NCBI GenBank assembly: GCA_903813345.2
Contig: CAIIXF020000008.1
Span: forward strand, 33,254,867 to 33,318,866
Length of the DNA stretch: 64,000 bases
Direction of reading: 5' to 3'
DNA from: Owenia fusiformis
Lineage: Eukaryota; Annelida; Polychaeta; Sabellida; Oweniidae
Of the stretch, positions 24,142 through 37,100 are shown one piece after another; within the stretch, counting starts at the first letter, position 1, and every line of letters starts with the position of its first letter. The notes under the pieces are model-generated. The model saw nothing but the letters and a program-made list of their open reading frames with translations, searched no databases and was not told the DNA's origin. The translations under genes and the position numbers were made by a program.

Positions 24142-24325
24142 CAAGGGAATGACGAAGGTCTGAGCAGTTAGGCAAATGTTCCTTTTTCCCATATGGATCA
24201 TCCAAAACATAGTTTAGTCCTCTTTGTCTTATCTTCGTGAATTGATAAATCAGGAAGACAATGTTAAATAAACTACACATTAAAATTAATTTAAGTGGAC
24301 TCCGAACAGAAAGTCGTGTCATCAT
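24142..24325 (-). CDS. First exon of a beta4-galactosyltransferase gene (candidate exon 1 of gene B)
   Basis: Minus strand, ATG at 24325, donor GTAAGT after 24142. It encodes 61 residues plus one base: basic N-terminus, membrane segment (about residues 11-29), short stem, then an NCSDLRHSLG end. Exon 1 of genes A and C has the same plan and ends the same way (NCSAIYKDWG and NCTKTRQHFG), with the same phase-1 donor. No exons 2-6 follow in the 4 kb downstream, apart from plus-strand gene C further on. Gene B, on the same strand, lacks precisely this exon and opens in phase 1, so splicing across about 10.7 kb would give an intact 374-aa enzyme. The alternative is an orphan exon left by a lost fourth copy. 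An upstream in-frame ATG at 24385 would add 20 hydrophobic residues and looks less likely. Confidence 0.65.
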
Positions 24326-24394
24326 CAAAATTGAACTCAAAGCACTCAATCCGCACAGCGAAGCTCCTATCAAAATCAATAACAAATAGCCATG

Positions 24395-27300
24395 TATATT
24401 CCATATTTCGTCGCATGAGAATAACTTTGTACTATCTCACATTTTTACGGAACTGAGAAATCAAGGTTTGAAAGTTTAGAGGTCTGTATCTTACTTAGTA
24501 TTGCTATGTGAAACTTGATTTTTTGTATGTCACCTGGTCTCACCCTAGAGATATCTCATATGAAATATCATACCTTGAAACAATTTACAAGATCCTTTTT
24601 TAAAACTATGGAAATGGAGTTGATACAATTTCCCACCGGAATAACAGCTTATTTCTAATTTCAAATTGTCATATCTGATATCAACTGTTTCAACCAATCA
24701 ACTCTCTAAGAATTGGTCATGTGACTTGCAAAACTTGGAGTTATAACAATCCTATATTAAAGCAAAGTATGCCAATATGCATGTTATTGTATCTAGAATA
24801 AAAAATAATGTTTTGTTTTGTAAAAAAATCTTCAAAAACCAAAGAATATTATTTAATAAAATAAAGAAAATTCAATTTATTAAACTTTAAAATCAATTTC
24901 TCAAATAAGTACAATTATTTCTTAATTTGGGAATCTCAGGACACCCTTCAAAAAGAATTTATTGCCTTTGAAACTAAGGCAGAAGTACAATGCATTGAAA
25001 CCAATGATGCCAATACGGTCCCCCACATATTTCCCTCGGTATAAACCCTGTAGCCTAAACCTCCCAGCACATTACAATGTAGCCCCTAAGGGCCGGTCCG
25101 CTGGTCATTATCAGGTTATTTTTGATACAGACCAGTTGATTTTTTCACTGGGTATAGGAGAATAACATTGCAACTGGTCCGTAATTCCATTTTGACCAGC
25201 AGGTTTCAGATCCTTAGGGCCTAAGACATATCCAATTTATATTACGTGCACATGGAGAAGAAATTTGAAAATAGAAAAATAATTTCTAATTCAGTTAAGA
25301 TTAATGAAAGTGATGAAACCTCGATTTAGGTAATCACATTTTGTTCTTTGGGATGCAGCTATCATTATCCATTCATTTTCTGTTGTTTGCTACTCTGTGG
25401 AGTACAATTGGGAATTGAAGCAATCGTAGAAGTGGAGACTAAGAGTGGCTCTTTGTAAAGAAATTGAACCAATTTGTTACTTTTCCAAAATAAAATGTAG
25501 ATGATCTAAAAACAATGATCCCAAAAATGCAAAAGAAAGCACAAATCTGAAAAACATACTCGTAATAAAATAACTAAAAAGATCCCAGATGTTCAGTGAA
25601 AACCAGTCAAAAGTACCCTTTATCTTCCCTGCTACCAGGTCTTATGGGGGTTTGAATTGCAAAATGCAATAGAAATGCATATACGAAGCTGTCATCATTA
25701 AATGTTGAAAATGAAAGACTACTTATTTGTTTCTTCAAATAGAGTACATAATAATAGGTTATACAAGGGGCGATCCATATATTCTGATAAAAATGCTCTC
25801 ATTTTGTGATTTTTTCACATATCCATCTCATTTTTTCAGAACTTGAAGATTATGTAATTACACATACAATGCTTAAATATTATAGCTATATCTTAAATAA
25901 TTTTTGAGATAAGGTTGCCATGGTAACCTGTATTTAGGGTAGGCAGGTCAGTTAAATTATAACGAATAAAATAGATAAATTTGTTAATTTAATCATTCCT
26001 CGGTACCTATTTCAAGCAGATCAAACGCATATCCAGGTCAATGCCAACTATTCCTTGAACTGCTCCATACCCCTGTTACCTTTGTTTGCTATTTCCACAG
26101 TGGAATAGTTTTTTTTTCATAAATTGCATCTCAAATTATCGTAGTGTTATTCTCTGTCCGCAAGCTCTTCTTGCAAACAGATTGGGAATGATATTCAACA
26201 GTGAGTAGCCTTCCTCAAATTTACAATACTATGAGAGATCCTTAGAGCAGACATAACACCTTGTCCATACACTATATGAGTCCATGTATGCCTCTGCCAG
26301 TGTCCTCTTACTTATTCTTGATAGTACATAAAATCTAATGGTACCCCTAATGTATCTGTTAATGTCACACTCTGCTGCAGCCGCACTAACCTCATCTGAT
26401 CGGTCATTTTGAAATTTAGTGTGTCTCATGACATGTAATTCCAATTTGCCCATCATGTCATACATTGCTATTGTAAGTTGTTGTGATGTGATCACAAATA
26501 AACATTTGTTTAGCAACAAACAACGAGAAACAATACAAAACTTTTTTAAGAAAAAATGAATATGATTTCCACATGCTTTAAAATAATTAAAATAACAAGT
26601 TATTATGATATTTTATACGTTATAATTTAATTGACCTGCCTACCCTTAATACAGGTTACCATGGTAACCCTATCTCTTAATTAATTTAAGATGTAGCTAT
26701 AATATTTGGGCATTGTATGTGTACTTACATAATCTACATTTTCTGAAAATATGAGATGGATATGTGAAAAAATAGCAAAATGAGAGCATTTTTATCAGAA
26801 TATATGGATCGCCCCTTGTATAACCTATTATTATGTACTCTATTTGAAGAAACAAATAAGTAGTCTTTCATTTTCAACATTTAATGATGACAGCTTCGTA
26901 TATGCATTTCTATTGCATTTGGCAATTCAAACCCCCATAAGACCTGGTAGCAGGGAAGATAAAGGGTGCTTTTGACTGCTCACATGATCTAATTAACTGG
27001 TCATTTGTACTTTTCATCTTCCCTGGTAGCAAGGATTTAGGTTTTCGAGGAAATTAGTAATTCTATTTCATATCATGTGGCTATGAATAATCCAATGAGC
27101 ATCCATAATACAAAGAGTAATTGAGGGCATATAATTTGAATATGCATGGGATTACACATACTGTATCATTTTATTTTTTTGATCTACTTGTAATAGTTCT
27201 AAAATTAAAACATGAAAGGCCAGGCATGCAAACTGGCATGGTATTGTGTTACAAAACATTATTTCATTCTAGATACAATAACATGCATATTGGCATACTT

Positions 27301-27590
27301 CGTTTTAATATAAGATTGTTATAACTCCAAGTTTTACAAGTCACATGACCAATTCTTAGAGAGTTGATTGGTTGAAACAGTTGATATCAGATATGACAAT
27401 TTGAAATTAGAAATAAGCTGTTTGTCTGGAGATGGTACAATTTCACACGGAATTCTAGCTTAATGAGAGGGAATTGAGATGGGGCATGTATCTGAGATGA
27501 AAGCCTGTGTTTCAAATAGTAAAATTCCATGTCTATCTCAATTTTTTTGAAAATGGCAGTTAGTACAAAGTTATTCTCACGCGACGATTT
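24395..27590. mobile_element. ~3.2 kb foldback element with long inverted arms
   Basis: The outer ends pair: GAGAATAACTTTGTACTA at about 24417-24434 with its inverse at about 27553-27570. Further matching blocks follow: the ATATCTGATATCAACTGTTTC region (24672-24693 and 27370-27400), the AAGACCTGGTAGCAGGGAAGATAAAGGGT region (25610-25645 and 26938-26970), and a long stretch 25700-25970 pairing with 26620-26890. The centre (about 25990-26600) is unique. I see no transposase frame. It lies immediately upstream of the exon at 24142-24325. Confidence 0.8.
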
Positions 27591-27691
27591 ATTATTACTC
27601 AGATTTGATGTTTATCTCTGAAATGATAACAATAGCATTGTTTTATTCATTGAGATTTTCGTGGCCTTTTGGTTTGGAAAACGAGTTATTG

Positions 27692-28005
27692 TTTGTGATA
27701 TGTTTCGTTGGTATTTAGATGTGATTAGCTTTAACTTTTTTATTTTTTTTTATTTCGAGTGGTTTTATGTTTTATTTATGTCAACTTATGTCCGCAATAT
27801 TATGTTATCAATAATTGGATATAATTATTGTTTTCTATATAATTACAAACATACATAAAATGATCAGATGAACAAATGCATGTGACATAATACACCTAGC
27901 AAGATTGGTGTATGGGGTAAATCCCCAAATTAGGTGCCATGAAATGGTATTATGTAATTCCCACAGATAAGAATTGTGCGCATCTGCAATCGCATTCGTT
28001 TCATG
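27692..28005 (+). repeat. Dispersed ~310 bp repeat (copy 2)
   Basis: Direct copy of 2700-3010; see that entry. It ends about 130 bp before the 3' end of the SLC5 gene. Confidence 0.8.
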
Positions 28006-28137
28006 AATTTTAAATGTTTTTATTTAGACAGGGTAAATTATTGTCACGGTGTCCAACCCAAACGCTCTTATTTGGCCTTTTTGAGACCCTTTATGGGTAT
28101 GCATGTGTAATAAAGTTCATAAATCTAAAATCTAAAT

Positions 28138-31100
28138 CTACACATCATCGTTCAATATAGTAGTCGAGTTTTCCATTGTCCATATATTGTTGGAGTTTTC
28201 TAATTTGTCTGGTTTGGGAGAATTTTCATACTTATCGATATAGTAGTGGTCGATACTTTTGCCAATACCACCATTTGCCTGTAAAATCAAATGTTAACTT
28301 GTAGAAGGCAATATATTATTTATTTGACCACATTATTAGTATAACAAATGCGAGGAACAAGTTCTATCAACCCCGTTAGTAAGTATGTCAAAGCGCCAGT
28401 ATGTAACAGAATTACTCTCTGACACCGGATTTCCACGTATATTTGGGTCGCAAAGAAGCTACATCTCAGCAGTTTAATGAAATCGAACCAGTGACAAAAC
28501 TTATTGAAATATTCTCATCTATACTGCTTAACGATTGACACTAAGCTGCATAATTATCTTTAGATTGGTTAGTTTTTTTGTTTTCGTATTTTGATTTTGA
28601 TTTCATATTAATATTAGATGTAAATGATTATCCTGTTATTTTATTTGTGGAAAACCAACAATTCTTAATCCGGTTAACAAAACATGAGGATGGCGATTTT
28701 AAAAAATAAGTCGCTTGAATCATCAACGTGTAAACAAGTCAAACAATCAACCATACACGTTTAACTTTACCCGTGGTGTAGCACAATTACCTTGGATGGA
28801 ACAAATAACGCATATGCGAGTAGACAGTTACCAGTTTCACCACCAGGTGGCTCGTTCGGGTCAGATAACATGGCGGGTGAAAAGTTCCATTTAACTTAAA
28901 CTATATCTGCTTTAGTGGTTCAATTTTCAAACTACCCTATCTATTAGTTATACAAATTAAAATATGTCCAGTAAAAGAAAATGTTATCTCTCCAATACAA
29001 GGAAAGATATTTCACTTTTTGTGATTTTGTAACATAGGGTTATGGGGAATCGACCCGAACTAGAAGTCACATTTTCAAAGTTGACAAACAACTTTCGAAA
29101 ATATATTTCTAGATGTACATTTTCATATAGATTTCAAATATGACATCATTTTGACTGAATTTGGAAATTTAATGACGTAAATCAAGATTATTTTTGCTCG
29201 CATCTAGTCTAAATGAGTTATATTTATTTACTCGGGTTTAGCTATTACGAATAAGAACTAACATGAATGATTACATTGTACATATTAAGAACCCTTTTTT
29301 GTCAAAATACATACTAATTTGTTCCACGCCTTTATCCTTTGCGGACGAGGCAACCAACACAAAAGAAGGTCAGGCCATGATAAATACGTATTTTTGTCGA
29401 CGTCATCCGCTGACGAAAAACCTGTGTACATAAAGTGATGACATCATAAATCAAGATTAACATAATACAATATCAAAAAAAGAGTCAGCAGATGTAAAGG
29501 GATAACAAGCAACATGTACAACTGACCTCCGAAAACATTTCTTACAAAATTAAATATCATATATTCCAAAGGATCTGCGATATATTATCATTTACGAAAA
29601 ATGGGGAGAATTTTTACGTTCTTCCAAATGATAAATGTGGTCAACAAATGTATAAAAATGGATAGTATTATCATAATTATAAAAATTCCTAGTTTTTCTC
29701 GAACAAATTAGGTACTGTGGAATTTTTCAGAAAAGAGACACAAGTAGCCTTGCCCAAGTCGGTATTTTTTACTTATCTGATCTTGTGAGACACAAGATAC
29801 ATGTATGATATGAGCCAAAAATATTGTAAAACTTGAACAATTTTCGATAAAAGATTCTTCGGTCTATTCGATACTACCTGTTTATTAGTTATTGAATTTC
29901 AAATATACCATCCTTCATTTTCCCCGAGATGACATCATCTGATATTCTAAAAAAAGATTCATTGTCATGGGCCAAATTTCGAGTCATTCGAGAATCAGGT
30001 TGACTGTATCTTACCTGTCAAAAGGCTGACCAAAATACCGACAACGAAACAAGTTCCAATACCAAGGGGATTAAACCAAACATATGATATGGAATAGAGC
30101 CTATCTAGTGGTCTGAAAATAAAAATGGACGCTCTTTATAATACAGCATGACTGTTCTACAGCATGACTGTTCCACAGAATGACTTTTCTACAGCATGAC
30201 TGTTCTACAGCATGACTGTTCTTCAGCATGACTTTTCTACAGCATGACTGTTCTACAGCATGACTTTTCTACAGCATGACTTTTCTACAGCATGCCTTTT
30301 CTACAGCATGCCTTTTCTACAGCATGACTTTTCTACAGCATGCCTTTTCTTCAGCATGACTTTTCTACAGCATGACTGTTCTACAGCATGACTTTTCTAC
30401 AGCATGCCTTTTCTACAGCATGCCTTTTCTACAGCATGACTTTTCTACAGTATGCCTTTTCTACAGCATCAAAAGAAATCATGGTTTTCTATCGGTTCCA
30501 TTCTAGAAACATACTTCTAGTTGAAAAACAGCATTTCAATGTATTGAGTAATACTGTAGTATTTTCACTTCAAACGTATATTGCATCGTCGGTTCCCACG
30601 CTCAATCACTACGTTCTATCCTGCGGATAGGTCCGAAGCTTGATGAAGCAAAATGCGTACATGTACATGTACATGAATATGTGACATTACAGTGATTACT
30701 GCCCCCCTTCGAGTGTTTTCTCCAGTAACCATATGACATAATAAAAAGGTGGCACTTTTAATATGAAAGAATTTTTCTAATACATAAATGGTAATTTACG
30801 TGAAAGCTAATATACGTATACGTATTTCCTATACAATAAGATATACCTGGTTGTCGGCTGTTCTTTTGGTTTGGACGTGGAAACGGTAAAAATTGAGGTA
30901 ATGCCTTGATCCAAATATCCATCAACGGGAGTAGTATACAAGGTAGGAATCGCTGTTATGCTGTCGTTCATATATGCATCGGTTGTGTTGTAAGATAATG
31001 GAGTACATCCACTGATTGGTGTCTGATGTAGATTGAAGCTCGGCTTCATTGTAAAAGAACCGATTGCTATCCAGAGAACAAATGCAAGACCGACCCATGT

Positions 31101-34100
31101 TCCGACAACCGCGCCCTAAGAACAGAGAGCAACGTTTTACAAATGGGATTATATTCGCACGATAATAAAGCTTGCATTTTTATGCGAAATGCCATGAACA
31201 AGTAAAATTCTTAAATGGTTAATTCAATTTCAAAGCTCAAAATATTTTACTTCTGTCGTTAAATACATAAATGCTAAACTTTCGCATTTCGTCTTGTGTA
31301 ATGTCCCCGGGTATTATTCGAACTCTGATCACCTTCCAGTTACACCTTCTTGTAAATACTCCCAATATGTACATTCCAGCAGTGCTTCCCCCACATGCCG
31401 ATCCTAGCGATATGATCACCTAAAATATCGATGCCAGACGATAAACATTACGATCTGGCATTGGCCCCTACCCGAAGCCATCTTGTTTATGACGCGTTGT
31501 AATTTGATAAACGATTGTTATATTTTGAAAATAAATAAATTTACAAATCAAAACTTACATGTAAGTACGCTAAACAGCATTTTGAGAAAACTGCACGAAA
31601 ATGTGTCAAGGAAACAAAATTTCTTATTGATCAATGTATCGATCCATTACTCACTTGTAAAAGCTGTCCTGGTATTTTGTAAGCAATGAGAGCGATGGCC
31701 GTTGATAAGATAGACACAACCATAACTAGAATGAGAAAGTTATTGCAATACAGGATATATTCTGCTCGAGAAATTCCATATTGGAACGAGACGAAGTCGA
31801 GTGCCAATACAGAATATCGAGACAGAATATATCCGGATCCTGTATTGCACTTCAAATCATTCAATAACGTTTTTATCGTGTGATCCTCTGTATTGCTACT
31901 GAGATCGTCCCCTCCGTACCAATATTTTCTGTATTGCGACGGAGATGATCAACGGGAACAATCTAAGTAGCAATACAGATTGGTACAGCACAAGAACTGA
32001 CCAATCAGATCAGAGGGCTTCATTTTACAGATCATACGATAAAGCCAAATATTGCATAGTCTAACTACAAGCCTCTGTGACCCCCCCCCTATACTTGGCC
32101 AAACGCCTTCTCACACAGACTTGTTCATAGAGTAAATACTGCATATCGTTTACTGTAATTGATAAACTATGATGAGTCTTGGGTATCAGGACAAATAATA
32201 TAGCCATGGGCAAATACAGGCAAAACACAAAATTTGATGTATGACAAACACAGAATTACTTCACTTCGTTTTGGTAATTCAATGGAAACCATTTTAGATA
32301 TTCGAGCTGTTTGCAACATTTCAGTATGTATCCGCATGCGCTAGTATTTACCAAATGTCTTATACCTCGAAATGTCCAACGTCAAATGTACTTATTTTTC
32401 CACTACATACCTAAGAATTTTGTGCATGCCGTTGCCTGGGATTCAGACATAGGACGACATTTACTTATCCAATCCACCCACATCGTTGTTGCAACACTAT
32501 TTGAAAAGGATGATACTGTACTAAAAAAAATAATGAAAAATGATTTGAAGATGTTTAACTGTGAAAATGTAAATGAAAAATAATCCTAAAAGATATGTTA
32601 ATTGACTCTAAAAATATATTACAAGAAGACGTAACGAGAATCACGATTAAATCCTCTTTTCACACATGAAGAAGTGAAATGAAAAATAATCTAAAGATAT
32701 GAGTAACTCTGAAATATAAAAAAAATATTTCAATTCAATATATTGATTTGAATTCTTTCCCTCATGCTAACCTACCTCAATGCTGCGGATATGATTGTTG
32801 CCAGAAAAATCCCCGGGATACCTGGAACTCTCCCAAATACATCAAGTATGTAATACGGCAATAGCTGAAACATAGAATACATAATAGGAAAGAAACCAAA
32901 AGTCCCCTATGCTTTAAGCCCATAGCCTATAGTCCATAGTCCATAATCTGCAATAGCATATACATAGAGTCAGAAAAAAGAATCCCCTCTGTTTTATACC
33001 CTTATCCAATACATGCCTTGCCCAAGTCGGCATTTTTACTTATCCTGATCTTGAATTATTACCGCCTTGTACAATCTAATGCATCATCGCTGATATTATG
33101 ATAAGTTATTCAGCGGTTTCGAGATTTCCATAATTCCCACGCTGTCAGGGGTATTTCGAAACCTTATTGATTAGCAGATCGCGTGGGCACGAAAAACTCA
33201 TCGACCATCTGCCTATAAGTGTGGGTGTAAACCTGTTTAACCTCACCGATGCAAAACTAACTCACACACTTCTAGGTAGTAGGTCACACTGGCGGATCTG
33301 GGGGGGGCCCAGGGGCCCGGGCCCCCCCCCTTGGGTGGGCCCAGAAAAAAAAAATTGTGCCCAAAAAAAATTTTGAGCCAAAAAAGGCATAAAGGCCCCA
33401 AAAAGTAGGCCTTTTTGGTCATAAATGGGCCTTCTAAGACCTTATTTTTTAATTTTAGGCCAAATCTTGAAGAAAATGGGCCTCAAAATTTCAAAATTTG
33501 GGCCCACTTTTTGGTTTTAGGGGCCCAAAAATTTTTTCCGCGCAAGCGCGGTCGTTTTTTTCTCAGACCAGAAGTTTGGGCCACCCCCTTGTTGGTTCCC
33601 AGATCCGCCCCTGGGTCAGAGTTGTTCATGGATGATTTGATGTTTGAGCAATTCATAATAGTGTGTGGCGTAGGCCTGTTTGACATTAAAGGTTTCTTTA
33701 GGTTTCCTTCATCATAAACAGTGTAAATAAAACATCCGAAGAACATGCTTCTGTAAATATGTTGAATCTCTTCTTTATACTTTTAACCTTTGTTAATTAT
33801 GTTATTTAATTTGATGTACATTTTTATGCTCTCCCCAACACGAAGGAAATAAAGAAACATAAACATTGGAATCTGAGCAGTTATTAATATAAATTAAATC
33901 ATGCGATTCAATGTTGATTTAAAACTGAATTCGCGATGAAATTGCACGAAGACCTACGGTAGTAGTCGTCGATCTAATTCAGTGATTGATCTGAATCTCG
34001 GCCTAGATCTAGCTCGTTCGACAATTTCAGCGATGTTTTCAACCCCGGTTTTCAACGTTTCTTGTTGAAATGTTCTCACCTTTGGATATCCGAACGATGC

Positions 34101-37100
34101 TCTGGCATCCAGTTTAAACTCTGATTGATATTTATCTGATAAAATATTTGTATCTTTATGATGAATTGTGCTAGATTTGCGAGAGGATTTGTTCTTGAAA
34201 AGTGTACTTGATTTGACCGTGCATAATAATAAGCTACATGTAAGTTAGCTAACGCTGCAGAGCCGTTGTTGATTGGTCAAATTTACCGACATAAACATAG
34301 GTCGGTTAAGCACGTGGCTTTCTCATTGGTACAAGGCGGTCATCAAGAAAAGGCGGAAATCAAGATAAGTAAAAGAGACCGACCTTGGGTAAGGCTAATT
34401 TAAATAATATCCTTACAATCTGGCCCTGTTGATGGTTGGAAGTGATGAATAGCGTTGCACTGACGTCTGCAGGGGACCATACATTGCAAGAGATTGTCCC
34501 ATCAAGCCTAAGGTTAAGCCCCAAAATGTGTGTCTTGTCCTCGGATCGGGGTCAAAACTTCATATAAAAGTAGAGAATATAAATTGTTGTTGAAAATATT
34601 CAAATAAACCTCGTATTATTTCTAAATTGATACAGGGGTAGTTAAAACATCTAGGCTAGAACCAGCTGAATTTTGAAAAGACAAGTATTTCTTATCAGCT
34701 ATTTAACTCACTCGGGGGATTGAATTCTGCCCCAATATCTGCACAGTGCCCAGACTTTTGTTATACCTCCTACCTCCATACAACCCTGCAACACACAGTG
34801 CCATCTTTTATTCTAATAAGTAATTAGTTTTCATGGTTTAAATTAACAAAATGGTCTTGACACTATAAGCGAAGTTGTAGTATTATGAACTACTGGGTAA
34901 ACATTAAACATACATACCATAACTATGGCAACTATAAGTCCAATAAAGATAATTAGAAACTGAAACGTGTCAGCCCAAACAACTGCTTTGATGCAGTCAT
35001 GTCATACAATTAAACATGGTTAACATTTGGGAATCCGGGGATTGTGGGGTGGTTATGATCTGATTTGAACAACGGCAATATCAAACTTGAAGTTTTCCTT
35101 TCTCTTACTCTAGACCAGAGTTCAAACATGACTACAACTTTTTCTTTTTATTTATAATATTATTTCAATGGCTGTGCCATACTGACATTACTAGCCATGT
35201 CTTTATATATATTAGAATGACATAATATGATACAAATGATATACACATATGCTTGTATATAGATAGATCAAAAATACAATATTAAACAATTCCTGTGCAT
35301 GTGTGCGACTAAAAAGGGCTGTTCAATAGGCCGTATAGTATTCTATCTTTGGCTGCAACTTTAATGAAAATTTATAGAGATGGCCCTCATCGTTGATTGA
35401 TCAAATGACAAATGGTTCAATGAAAATATAATGGCGGATTCAAAATTTTGTAAAAACGTTTCGAATGATATAATGTTTATTTATACTTCATAACTTCTCA
35501 ATCAAGGTAACAGTAATAAAGTAGTTGGTGTGTCTAGGGCTATCTCGTAGCCGTTTATTATTTTTTATTATACTGTAAATATATACATATTTATTACATA
35601 ATGTAGTTTTTTATATGAACAATACAAATATAATAGTGTTTACATATTATATGATATTACATAATCTAACAATGCAAACATGATATTACCTAATATTGAG
35701 TATATTACATAACATTACATAATATTACCTAATGTTTTTAGATGGTTGACTAAAAAAAAGTCATCGGTAAGTGACTTTCATTGATTTAGATAGAGGTATA
35801 AGAGGAGTACTCATATGCCATCTATGTTTACTCGCCTGACTGGTAAAGAGGTTAACATACAATGCGAGAGACATCTATAATAAGTTACCTAAAATAACTG
35901 CAGAATGTTCATTATTGGAGGTTGTTAGCGGGGAGGATGGCGGCAAATTAAGTTTTCTTTAATATTCAAAGTATTGAAGTTAGGTATACATGTATTTGGC
36001 TAACTGATTGTTTAAACATATAATATGAAGCCTTGACGTGCGCACAGTTTGCTAGCAGTTCAATGAATGACCAGTGAAGGGACCATGTGATGGCTACTTG
36101 CTAAGATATGGTAACCCTAGACACAGGCGAAAGTGAAACTAAGTAATTGATTGGATAATTACTCTGTATAAAATTATTTAAGTCTCCTTGCGCTTGCCTT
36201 AAATTTAATTTATACTTCATAACTTCTCAATCAAGGTAACAGTAATAAAGTAGTTGGTGTGTCTAGGGCTATCTCGTAGCCGTTTATTATTTTTTATTAT
36301 ACTGTAAATATATACATATTTATTACATAATGTAGTTTTTTATATGAACAATACAAATATAATAGTGTTTACATATTATATGATATTACATAATCTAACA
36401 ATGCAAACATGATATTACCTAATATTGAGTATATTACATAACATTACATAATATTACCTAATGTTTTTAGATGGTTGACTAAAAAAGGCCACCGGTTTTG
36501 TAAAAACGTTTCGAATGATATAATGTTTATTTCTGGCGTATACATGTATAATATATAGAGGATATCCTATGATTTATGAGTGATATGATTTTTATCCACG
36601 AATGGATATGATATCTGCACGAGCGAGCGTAGCGAGAGAGTGTAGATATCAATATCCATGAGTGGATTGAAATCATATCACGAGTAAATCATAGGATGTT
36701 CTTTTTATTCCATAGTTAAAGTCATCATCAGAATCGTCGGAAATTAAGTTATCTAATTCGAATTTCCAAACGATCCGGCGATGTTGACACTTAGCCTCGT
36801 TTTGAGTCTGAAGTAGCAAAAATCCATAAACCATCGCATACGACGTCGTATGTCATGGCTAAAAAACCGTATGTTATGGTTAAGTGAAAATTTGTCAAAA
36901 ATATCATATTTTACCACTGATTACAAAAATACCGTTTTTATTTTCACATGTTATCCTATGAATATCATGCTAACTATGGAATAAAGCTTGTTATTTCACG
37001 TCAAGATAAAGAAAGGTGTAAAGAATACATCGATTAAAATATAACATCGACGTGTGGCATTCAGACACTAGATGGTGGAAATATAATTCGGACAAACGAA

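Noticed and set aside
30143-30472. CRISPR-like array
   Set aside because: Units are contiguous with no spacers, and the genome is eukaryotic.
30388-30630. 80-residue frame with repeated MTFLQ/FSTA peptides
   Set aside because: Product of the 16-bp tandem array.
33415-33746. Frames on both strands in the GC-rich block
   Set aside because: They cross a MITE and its edges. The minus-strand frame near 33660-33746 looks weakly like a transporter loop, but it has no proper exon context.
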